Below are positions 1 through 7,008 of a stretch of 30,035 nt of DNA, in pieces; the stretch's first letter is position 1, and each line of letters begins with the position of its first letter. The stretch is from positions 1 through 30,035 of the IMG/VR virus record IMGVR_UViG_3300023176_001015. One strand, 5' to 3'. Both the position numbers and the translations under genes were made by a program. The notes beneath the pieces were generated by a model. That model saw nothing but the letters and a program-made list of their open reading frames with translations, was not told the origin of the DNA and searched no databases. The DNA comes from a virus.

Positions 1-721
1 CATTGGCATCTATGCTTACATGGGACGAGAGTGGGAACTTAGCTATCGACTAGGGATGCGTCCCTGGATCTTCGTTGCTTACTCTGCTCCAGTCGCTGCA
101 GCTACTGCAGTGTTCCTTATCTACCCCTTCGGTCAAGGATCTTTCTCTGATGCAATGCCACTCGGTATCTCCGGCACGTTTAATTACATGCTGGTCTTCC
201 AAGCTGAACACAATATTCTCATGCACCCGTTCCATATGTTGGGAGTTGCTGGTGTATTTGGGGGTAGCCTGTTTAGTGCTATGCACGGTAGCCTTGTCAC
301 GTCTTCTCTTGTTCGGGAAACGACTGAGGACATGTCTCAAAACTATGGCTATAAGTTTGGACAAGAAGAAGAAACGTATAACATTGTAGCGGCTCATGGC
401 TACTTCGGACGACTTATTTTCCAGTACGCATCCTTTAACAATAGCCGTAGCCTTCACTTTTTTCTGGCTGCTTGGCCTGTTGTCGGTATTTGGTTTGCTG
501 CTCTGGGTGTGTCTACAATGGCTTTTAATCTTAACGGTTTCAATTTTAACCAGTCCCTACTGGATAGTCAGGGGCGTGTTGTGCGTACTTGGGCTGACAT
601 CCTTAACCAAGCTAACCTTGGATTTGAAGTCATGCACGAGCGTAATGCGCACAACTTTCCGCTAGACCTCGCTGCTGCAGACGTAACTCCTGTTGCTCTT
701 ACTGCACCTGCTGTAGGCTAA
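1..721 (+). CDS. psbA: Photosystem II D1 protein, 5'-truncated by the window edge
   Basis: Codons run from base 2 to the TAA at 719-721, giving D1 residues 121-359; the start lies upstream of the window. D1 is the reaction-centre core subunit that binds the primary donor, the QB quinone and the Mn4Ca cluster in the thylakoid membrane. Key residues are present at the expected positions: Tyr161 (YZ), Asp170, Glu189, His190, His198, His215, His252, Ser264, His272, His332, Glu333, His337, Asp342 and Ala344. A 15-residue tail after Ala344 is the part normally removed by CtpA. Residue 130 is Glu, as in the high-light D1:2 form of Synechococcus, not Gln. There is no frameshift or intron in the visible part. 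Phage psbA is known to keep host photosynthesis running during infection. It sits directly upstream of the capsid gene and is probably transcribed with the late genes. Confidence 0.98.
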   Translation, partial: IGIYAYMGREWELSYRLGMRPWIFVAYSAPVAAATAVFLIYPFGQGSFSDAMPLGISGTFNYMLVFQAEHNILMHPFHMLGVAGVFGGSLFSAMHGSLVTSSLVRETTEDMSQNYGYKFGQEEETYNIVAAHGYFGRLIFQYASFNNSRSLHFFLAAWPVVGIWFAALGVSTMAFNLNGFNFNQSLLDSQGRVVRTWADILNQANLGFEVMHERNAHNFPLDLAAADVTPVALTAPAVG

Positions 722-799
722 TCTCCGTCCGTTCATCCCCTATAAAGGGACGCATGAAGCTTGATCATGGAACGGGGGTCAAGCACTTGGAGATTAACA

Positions 800-862
800 A
801 TGGCTATTAAAGTCACCTACAAGTATCGCGGCGTTTCTTACACTAAAATGGTAGTCCGTTAA
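800..862 (+). CDS. 20-residue peptide with a YRGVSY motif
   Basis: A 20-codon ORF (ATG 800, TAA 860-862) is preceded by a good Shine-Dalgarno, GGAG at 789-792, seven bases before the start. The peptide is basic and contains K-Y-R-G-V-S-Y, which resembles the core of small cyanobacterial/cyanophage DUF4278-type proteins (typically K-L-T-Y-R-G-V-S-Y). The family function is unknown to me. It lies between psbA and the capsid gene. The strong ribosome site and family-like motif argue that it is translated despite its size. Confidence 0.6.
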   Translation: MAIKVTYKYRGVSYTKMVVR

Positions 863-868
863 AGCGGC

Positions 869-887
869 ATTGGGAGGTGCAAACCCT
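869..887 (+). promoter_or_regulatory. Hairpin GGGAGG/CCTCCC downstream of the 20-codon gene
   Basis: A six-base stem GGGAGG pairs with CCTCCC across a seven-base loop, just after the stop of the small gene. No long T-run follows, so it is not a clear intrinsic terminator. It could stabilise or process the psbA message 3' end. Ends are approximate to a base or two. Confidence 0.4.
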
Positions 888-928
888 CCCTTACCTATTG
901 GCATTGGCCTCTACGGAGATACCCTTTG

Positions 929-940
929 CCGTCTAGACGG
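929..940. promoter_or_regulatory. Perfect 12-bp palindrome CCGTCTAGACGG
   Basis: This is a perfect inverted repeat without spacer, in the noncoding stretch upstream of the capsid gene. It could be a dimeric protein-binding site or, in RNA, a four-base-pair hairpin with a CTAG loop. A second perfect 12-bp palindrome follows at 974-985. The function is unknown. Confidence 0.45.
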
Positions 941-973
941 TGGGATAGACCACAAAAATAAAACAAAAAATTT

Positions 974-985
974 CCAAACGTTTGG
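974..985. promoter_or_regulatory. Perfect 12-bp palindrome CCAAACGTTTGG
   Basis: The second perfect palindrome is 45 bp (centre to centre) from the first and 30 bases before the capsid start. Flanking T/G and T/A pairs extend the symmetry. It sits in an A-rich leader (955-975). The capsid gene has no Shine-Dalgarno immediately before its start; the only purine-rich candidate, GGGAG, is about 28 bases upstream inside or next to this palindrome. A role in initiation or RNA processing is conceivable but unproven. Confidence 0.45.
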
Positions 986-1015
986 GAGCAAGTCTATTAC
1001 TCTTACTCCTTAAAA

Positions 1016-2170
1016 ATGGCACAACAGAATTCCAATGAGCCTCTTGCTGATCTTACGCAACTAGGCGCATCTAACTTTGGCTCGGACACCCGCGCCCTGT
1101 ATCTCAAGCTTTTTAGCGGCGAGATGTTCAAAGGCTTCCAGCAGAACACGATCGCTCGTGATCTGGTTATGAAGCGGACTCTCCGTAATGGTAAGTCCAT
1201 GCAGTTCATCTACACCGGTCGTACCAAGGCGGAATATCATACGCCTGGCAACAGCATCCTCGGTAACTCCGACGGTGCACCTCCGGTGGCTGAGAAGACC
1301 ATCACCGTTGACGACCTGCTGATCAGCTCGGCATTCGTCTACGAGCTGGATGAAGTTCTCGCTCATTACGACCTGCGTAGCGAAATCTCTCGCAAGATTG
1401 GTTATGCTCTCGCAGAAAAGTATGACCGTCTGATCTTCCGTGCGATCACCAACGGTGCTCGTAACGCTTCTCCTGTGTCTGCCTCTGGCTTCGTTGAGCC
1501 TGGCGGTACTCAGATCCGCGTCGGCTCTAACGCTGAGTTCTCTGACGCTTATGATGACGCTGCTCTGGTGGCTGCATTCTATGATGCTGCTGCTGCTCTT
1601 GATGAGAAGGGCGTGTCCCAAGATGGTCGTTGCGCTGTCCTGACCCCTCGTCAGTACTACGCTCTGCTTCAAGGTATCAACAGCAACATCCTGATCAACC
1701 GTGACGTTCAGGGTACCGCCCTGCAGTCCGGTAAGGGTCTGATGAGCATTGCTGGTATTGAAATCTTCAAGTCTACCAACATTCCTTTCTTCAGCAACTA
1801 CGGTACCAAGTTCGGTACCTCCGGTGGTACTACCGATACCGGTGTTGCTTCTCCTGGTAACCTGGGTAGCTTCATTGATTCCGCTATGGAAGACGAAGCA
1901 GCCGTTGCCGCCGGTTCCATCGGTGCTCACAACGAGTACGGTGTTGGTACCGAGTTTGCTAACAGCTGTGGTCTGATCTTCCAGCGCGAAGCTGCTGGTT
2001 GTGTTGAGGCTATTGGTCCTCAAGTTCAAGTCACCAGCGGTGACACCTCCATTATCTACCAGGGTGATGTGATCGTCGGTAAGCTCGCCATGGGCGCTGA
2101 TTACCTGAACCCCGCTGCTTGCGTTGAACTGTTTGCTGGTACTGCTACCAAGCCTGCCGCATTCGCCTGA
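1016..2170 (+). CDS. Major capsid protein, T7 gp10-like
   Basis: The 384-residue product forms the icosahedral shell. Length and N-terminal part (residues 20-130, with the segment around FIYTGRTKAEYHTPG and the later ITVDDLLISSAFVYELDE block) match the HK97-fold capsid proteins of T7-like cyanophages; T7 gp10A is 345 residues. Codon use is strongly optimised (mostly GCT, GGT, CTG, AAC), as expected for the most abundant virion protein. No good ribosome-binding site lies close to the ATG; the five bases before it are AAAAA-like. It is isolated from its neighbours by a 300-base leader and a terminator, which suggests its own high-level transcript. No frameshift signal for a minor capsid form like T7 10B was seen. 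Confidence 0.95.
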   Translation: MAQQNSNEPLADLTQLGASNFGSDTRALYLKLFSGEMFKGFQQNTIARDLVMKRTLRNGKSMQFIYTGRTKAEYHTPGNSILGNSDGAPPVAEKTITVDDLLISSAFVYELDEVLAHYDLRSEISRKIGYALAEKYDRLIFRAITNGARNASPVSASGFVEPGGTQIRVGSNAEFSDAYDDAALVAAFYDAAAALDEKGVSQDGRCAVLTPRQYYALLQGINSNILINRDVQGTALQSGKGLMSIAGIEIFKSTNIPFFSNYGTKFGTSGGTTDTGVASPGNLGSFIDSAMEDEAAVAAGSIGAHNEYGVGTEFANSCGLIFQREAAGCVEAIGPQVQVTSGDTSIIYQGDVIVGKLAMGADYLNPAACVELFAGTATKPAAFA

Positions 2171-2190
2171 TTTATTCTTGGTTATTACTG

Positions 2191-2216
2191 GGGGAGCTTC
2201 GGCTCCCCTTTTTTTT
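2191..2216 (+). terminator. Strong intrinsic terminator after the capsid gene
   Basis: A seven-base GC-rich stem (GGGGAGC 2191-2197, GCTCCCC 2202-2208) is closed by a stable TTCG tetraloop and followed by eight T residues. This is the only textbook rho-independent terminator in the window. T7 has its late terminator T-phi in the same place, between genes 10 and 11. It should make capsid mRNA far more abundant than the tail-gene mRNA. Confidence 0.95.
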
Positions 2217-2234
2217 ACTTTGTGATAGGTAACT

Positions 2235-2852
2235 ATGCCCTTTCCTACTTATGCTGCGTCCACCGAACTGGATGCTGTAAATCAAATACTTAGCTCAGTG
2301 GGACAGGCTCCTGTCACCACACTAGATCTCCAGAACCCTGAAGTATCTATTGTACTCAACACCCTCCGGGAAATCAATAAGCAGGTCCAAGCTGAAGGAT
2401 GGATCTTTAACACTGAACGTGAATATACCCTATCACCAAACAGTGAGACGAATGAGATTGCATATCCATTCAACATGCTTCAGATTGATACCAATCAACC
2501 TTATCACAAAAACAAGTATGATGTGGTGAGACGTGGTGCTAAACTGTATGATCGTTTGAACCATACCTTCACCTTCACAACTGACATCAAAGCAGATGTA
2601 GTGTGGTACTTTGATTTCACTGACGTTCCACCTGCAATTCAAGCTTATATTACTGCCCGAGCAGCTCGGATGTGTGCTACCAAAATGGTTGGCGACCGAG
2701 AGCTGAACGGTCTTCTTCAAGAACAAGAACTTCAAACACGAGCTGCTGCTATTGAATACGATTGTAATCAAGGCGACTATTCTATGTTTGGATTTAGTGA
2801 TGGAAGAAATTATTACAATAGCTATCAACCTTTCCAAGCATTGATGCGATGA
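2235..2852 (+). CDS. Tail tubular protein A (gatekeeper), T7 gp11-like
   Basis: The 205-residue product is close to T7 gp11 (196 residues). The N-terminal pattern ELDAVNQILSSVGQAPV, followed by about 40 residues and a Q-x-x-G-W-x-F-N-T-E segment, is typical of tail tubular protein A. The protein forms the ring between portal and nozzle. It is the first gene after the capsid terminator, and its stop overlaps the start of the next gene by four bases (ATGA). Confidence 0.93.
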   Translation: MPFPTYAASTELDAVNQILSSVGQAPVTTLDLQNPEVSIVLNTLREINKQVQAEGWIFNTEREYTLSPNSETNEIAYPFNMLQIDTNQPYHKNKYDVVRRGAKLYDRLNHTFTFTTDIKADVVWYFDFTDVPPAIQAYITARAARMCATKMVGDRELNGLLQEQELQTRAAAIEYDCNQGDYSMFGFSDGRNYYNSYQPFQALMR

Positions 2853-5773
2853 GTACTGTAACCCAAAGGATTCCCAACTTCCTCTTAGGCATTTCACAAC
2901 AACCTGATAACCGTAAGTTTCCTGGACAACTGCGGGATTGTGTTAATGCTTTTCCAGACTATGCACTTGGTCTACTCAAGCGCCCAGGCGGACAATTCCA
3001 AGCTGATCTTGAAGGCGCTACTCCTGATGGTAAGTGGTTTTCAATCCTTAGGGATCCGCAGGAAAAATACGTCGCTCAATATGATGACAACGTATTCCGT
3101 GTGTGGGACCTGACTGATGGTTCCCCACGTGTTGTTGATATGGGAGATGATACAGGTGTTCCAGGTACCTGTAACCTGACTAATTATCAAACTGATCTGG
3201 ATGCTTACAACACTGCTGTTGATACGACTGCTACTCGGTTAGCTGAGCTTCATGCTGCTCAAGCTGATTACGCTGAGGTATTGGCAGGTCAAGATGCTAC
3301 TCAACAGGCATTGTTTGAAGTACAGTATGAGTATGATAATCCAGGTGAAATTGAACAGACTGTTAAATCAGGTATTCTTCTTCGAGCTACTGGCGTTTAC
3401 ATTGTAAAGAACAACAATACTGTTGTTGGTACTGCTACGACTCTGCCTGCTAACTATGCTCTTGGCACTGAGTTTACTGATGAGTACCCTCTGATTGCTT
3501 CTCAAGGTTATCGTGTCTACCAAGCTATTCTGACTGTAGCTGCTACCCATGATGCAACAGATCTGAGTAATGCTCAGACTGCCATGGACACGGCTCAGAC
3601 CAACTACGACAATGCTGTAACTGCAGAAGCCACTGCTCTAACTAACCTTAACGCGGAGATTAGTAACTGTGCTATTACTGCGATTCCTGCTGATGGTTAT
3701 CTCAACGGTGCTACTGCTGATGACATTGAAGTTCTCACCCTGAACGATTACACCTTTGTTTTGAATAAAGCAAAGACTGTGGCAATGGAAACTACTACCA
3801 CTGCTGCACGTCCTAACGAAGCTTTCTTTGTTACGAAGGTTATTGGTCAAGGTCATTACAAGATCTTTTTGGATGGGACTGAACGGGCTAGTGTCAATGG
3901 ACCTAGTGATGCTGATGCGCTGATAGCTGCGTTTGTAACTGCCATTGATGGTCAAACGTTTGGTACTACCACCTTCACTGCTACTGCAGTTGGTCCTGGT
4001 ATGTACATCACTGCTGATGCAGCATTTACTATTACTGCTGTAGGCGGTCCTGGTGAAGACTCTGTATTCACTTTTACTGAGTCAGTCTCTAACGTTGCTG
4101 ATTTGCCTTTGCAATGTCACGACGGTTACAAGGTGAAGGTTGTCAACAGTGTTGATATTGACGCTGATGACATGTACGTTGAGTTTGTTGCTGATGATGG
4201 TGCAACCAATGGTCCAGGTGTTTGGGAAGAATCAAATGCTTGGGGCATTACTTTTCAATTAGATCCTCTTACTCTTCCTCACCAGTTGGTACGCAACGCC
4301 GATGGTTCCTTTACCTTTGGTCCTATCACTTGGGAAGATCGTAACATTGGTGATCTTGAAACTAACCCTGATCCTAGTTTTGTTGGTACAACAATCAACA
4401 ACCTGTTCTTCTATCGTAACCGCTTAGGATTTCTTTCTAACGAAGCAGTTATTCTTAGTAAAGCTGGTGATTACTTCAACTTCTTTGCTACTACTGCTTT
4501 GACTGTAAGCGATGATGATCCTATTGATGTCAACGCTTCATCGGTTAAACCAGTTAACCTGCGCTATGTGAGACCTAGCAGTGCTGGTCTTGTGCTGTTT
4601 AGTGATACTGAGCAGTTCCTGATTGCTGGTAACGATGACATCCTGAGTCCTAAAACTGTTAGGATTACTGAGTTGTCAAGTTATGAGTGTGACAAAGATG
4701 TAGAGGCAGTTACTCTTGGTACTAGCCTTGCGTTTATTTCTAAGACTCCGTTGTACAGTCGTCTGTACGAAATCGGTAACATCAGCATTAATAACCCACC
4801 AGCAATGGTTGAGCAGACACAATACGTGCCTGAGTTGATGCCTAGTACTATTGACAGTATGATCGCATCCCCTGCATTGTCCCTTGTTTCAATGGGCACT
4901 GTTGATAGTAGTACTATTTATCAGTACCGTTTTGTTCAGCAAGGCGATCAGCGTGGTGCTAATACTTGGTATAAATGGGATTTAACTGGTACGTTGTTGG
5001 ATCAATTCTTTGACATTAGTACCTACTACGCTGTTGTTGCCAATGGTAACGATGTGTATGTTCAATCTTATGATCTTACTCAATCTAGTGAAGAAGGTTA
5101 CCTGACTCTACCTACTGGAGAAAAGACCGATGTTTGTCTCGATCTTTGGAACATTAACCCTTATCGAGAATATGACCCTGATGATGATGATTCAGACATC
5201 ACTCGGGTTTATTTACCGTACAATGAAGTCAGTGGTGGTACGCTCGCTGTAGTGCTCTTAGGACGCTACATAGGCGCTTCTGATGCCCTTACTAGTGCAT
5301 CGGTAGGCGCAGTACTTTATCCCACCGTAGAGGGGACTGCAGGTGCCTATTACGCTGATATTAACGGCGACTATCGTGGTCGTGACATGATCATTGGTTA
5401 TACCTACAACATGGAGGTTGATCTGCCTAAGTTCTTTGTAACTGAAGTTCAGACTCAATCTGCTATCACTGACTTTACCTCTGATCTTATTATTCATCGT
5501 ATCAAAGTGTCTACCGGCTTAAGCGGTCCTGTTAAGTATCAAATCAACATAACTGGTCGTCCTGAATGGAGTAATACCATTGAAGCTGTCCAGCCTTATG
5601 TGTATGATCTGAACAACGTTAACTTGTCTGCTGAGGCGATACACACGGTACCAATTTATCAACGTAACGAAAACCTTTCTATCAAGATTATTGGGGACTC
5701 GCCTTTGCCGGTGACTCTTCTTAGTTTGAACTGGGAAGGACGGTACAAGACCGGTTTCTATAGACGCGCCTAA
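2849..5773 (+). CDS. Tail tubular protein B (nozzle), T7 gp12-like
   Basis: The 974-residue product forms the tail nozzle. The start (QRIPNFLLGISQQPDNRKFPGQ, residues 6-27) and the later block VGTTINNLFFYRNRLGFLSNEAVILS are characteristic of gp12. It is longer than T7 gp12 (794 residues). Much of the excess lies in residues ~110-270, rich in Ala, Gln, Asp and Thr with coiled-coil-like stretches, and in a beta-rich stretch after it (~290-400). The stop overlaps the next start (TAATG). Start chosen because it overlaps the stop of gp11 and begins at the conserved N-terminus. Confidence 0.95.
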   Translation: MSTVTQRIPNFLLGISQQPDNRKFPGQLRDCVNAFPDYALGLLKRPGGQFQADLEGATPDGKWFSILRDPQEKYVAQYDDNVFRVWDLTDGSPRVVDMGDDTGVPGTCNLTNYQTDLDAYNTAVDTTATRLAELHAAQADYAEVLAGQDATQQALFEVQYEYDNPGEIEQTVKSGILLRATGVYIVKNNNTVVGTATTLPANYALGTEFTDEYPLIASQGYRVYQAILTVAATHDATDLSNAQTAMDTAQTNYDNAVTAEATALTNLNAEISNCAITAIPADGYLNGATADDIEVLTLNDYTFVLNKAKTVAMETTTTAARPNEAFFVTKVIGQGHYKIFLDGTERASVNGPSDADALIAAFVTAIDGQTFGTTTFTATAVGPGMYITADAAFTITAVGGPGEDSVFTFTESVSNVADLPLQCHDGYKVKVVNSVDIDADDMYVEFVADDGATNGPGVWEESNAWGITFQLDPLTLPHQLVRNADGSFTFGPITWEDRNIGDLETNPDPSFVGTTINNLFFYRNRLGFLSNEAVILSKAGDYFNFFATTALTVSDDDPIDVNASSVKPVNLRYVRPSSAGLVLFSDTEQFLIAGNDDILSPKTVRITELSSYECDKDVEAVTLGTSLAFISKTPLYSRLYEIGNISINNPPAMVEQTQYVPELMPSTIDSMIASPALSLVSMGTVDSSTIYQYRFVQQGDQRGANTWYKWDLTGTLLDQFFDISTYYAVVANGNDVYVQSYDLTQSSEEGYLTLPTGEKTDVCLDLWNINPYREYDPDDDDSDITRVYLPYNEVSGGTLAVVLLGRYIGASDALTSASVGAVLYPTVEGTAGAYYADINGDYRGRDMIIGYTYNMEVDLPKFFVTEVQTQSAITDFTSDLIIHRIKVSTGLSGPVKYQINITGRPEWSNTIEAVQPYVYDLNNVNLSAEAIHTVPIYQRNENLSIKIIGDSPLPVTLLSLNWEGRYKTGFYRRA

Positions 5774-6225
5774 TGACTACATCCACCCGTGGTTTTACCT
5801 TTAAACCAGCTACCATTAACGACGTATTAGAACTTACCAGTCAGATGCTGGATAGGGGACTGCAGGACTTTGAACGAGTTGGGCAGCACCCTATCTTGCA
5901 TTTAGCGTTGTACATCCATGAAGATGACTCTTATCTGATCTACGGACCTGATGGGAGTCTATACGGAGCTTATGGTGTATCTGAAGACAACATGGTTTGG
6001 ATACAGATGACCAAACAAGTTCAAGCCAATCCACTGACAACAGTGCGATTTGGTAAAGCGTTAATGAAACACATTAACCGTCCTTATCTTTGGACTACTA
6101 TTGATATAAAAAATACTGAACTAATTAACTTAGCTAGGTATTTAGGTTTTAAGGTACTACGGGTTTTCCCGGATGGACCTGACAATGTTTACTCTATAGA
6201 GATTGTACGATTATGGGATCAGTAA
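5773..6225 (+). CDS. gp13-like internal virion protein with a GNAT-type fold
   Basis: The 150-residue protein sits exactly where T7 has gene 13 (138 residues), between the nozzle and gp14. Its layout looks like a GNAT acetyltransferase relative: an N-terminal segment FKPATINDVLELTSQM, central beta strands, and a C-terminal N-x-x-x-I-N-L-A-R-Y-L-G-F-K-V helix-strand. The usual acetyl-CoA loop (Q/R-x-x-G-x-G/A) is not clear, so catalysis is doubtful. T7 gp13 is needed for correct assembly of internal virion proteins; the same role here is inferred from position. It overlaps the next gene by 13 bases. Confidence 0.6.
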   Translation: MTTSTRGFTFKPATINDVLELTSQMLDRGLQDFERVGQHPILHLALYIHEDDSYLIYGPDGSLYGAYGVSEDNMVWIQMTKQVQANPLTTVRFGKALMKHINRPYLWTTIDIKNTELINLARYLGFKVLRVFPDGPDNVYSIEIVRLWDQ

Positions 6226-7001
6226 ACCCTACAAGCGCAGCAGATTATCTTCAACCGAAACCTCCTGGTGGCGGTAGTGCCGGTCTATTTGCTAACCCAA
6301 TTGGTCTTGCTCTTGCTGGTGGTCAGCTTGCCTTTGGCATTGCTAACATGATTCAGCAGGGTAAAGTCCGTGAACAACAGGCTTACAACCAAGCTTACAA
6401 CACAGAATTTACCAACAAAATCAATCAGTTTAGAACTGAGCAACGCAACCAACAGATTGCAGCTGCTTTTAACGCTAAACTTGATTTCACTAAACAACAG
6501 ATTGAGAATAACTATTTAGCTGCTCGGGCGTCTTGGACATCTGAACAAATGCGGCTAAATGATGTTTATGCTCGTGCTGCGTACAAGAGTCAGGCTATGC
6601 AGAAAATGCTGACTGAAGCTATGGGTTCTGTGGCTGCACGTGAAGTCTACGGAAAAAGTGCTAAGCGTGGTGCTATGATCTCTACTCTTGGTGCTTATGG
6701 GCGTAGCCGTGCTCAGCTGGTTGATCAGTTGATGGGCGAAAACGTCGCTTCCCAAATGCGTAGAGAGCGAGTACAACAACAGATGCAAGCTCAAAACAAA
6801 CTGGCTATTGCTCAAACGGCAGTTCTACCTGCTTCTGCTTCGTTTAGTCCTACTCCCCATGCCACACCAATGGGTCCAGGCGGGTTCCAAACTGCAGCAA
6901 ACGTCTTGGGTATTGGTATGCAAGCATTTGGTACTGGTCTCAGTGTAACTCCTAAAGGAATGAACTTCCTAGGTGTCCCAGGTCAAGCTAACTACGGTTA
7001 A
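6213..7001 (+). CDS. gp14-like internal virion protein B
   Basis: The 262-residue product has a hydrophobic Gly/Ala segment near residues 25-50 (GLFANPIGLALAGGQLAFGI) followed by a long Gln/Arg/Ala-rich helical region (about 55-205). This is the layout of T7 gp14 (196 residues), the core protein that inserts into the outer membrane during ejection. The tail end is Gly/Pro-rich. It overlaps gp13 and ends seven bases before gp15. Identity rests on synteny plus this architecture. Confidence 0.75.
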   Translation: MGSVNPTSAADYLQPKPPGGGSAGLFANPIGLALAGGQLAFGIANMIQQGKVREQQAYNQAYNTEFTNKINQFRTEQRNQQIAAAFNAKLDFTKQQIENNYLAARASWTSEQMRLNDVYARAAYKSQAMQKMLTEAMGSVAAREVYGKSAKRGAMISTLGAYGRSRAQLVDQLMGENVASQMRRERVQQQMQAQNKLAIAQTAVLPASASFSPTPHATPMGPGGFQTAANVLGIGMQAFGTGLSVTPKGMNFLGVPGQANYG

Positions 7002-7008
7002 TTAAACA

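Noticed and set aside
945-960. T7-like promoter GGGATAGACCACA before the capsid gene
   Set aside because: It recalls the GGGAGACCACA start of T7 phi10 transcripts, but the upstream recognition part is absent and there is no second copy in the window.
1061-2029. 322-residue open frame on the minus strand opposite the capsid gene
   Set aside because: It is a mirror of the strongly biased codon use of the capsid gene; the product has no recognisable motif and no other minus-strand gene exists here.
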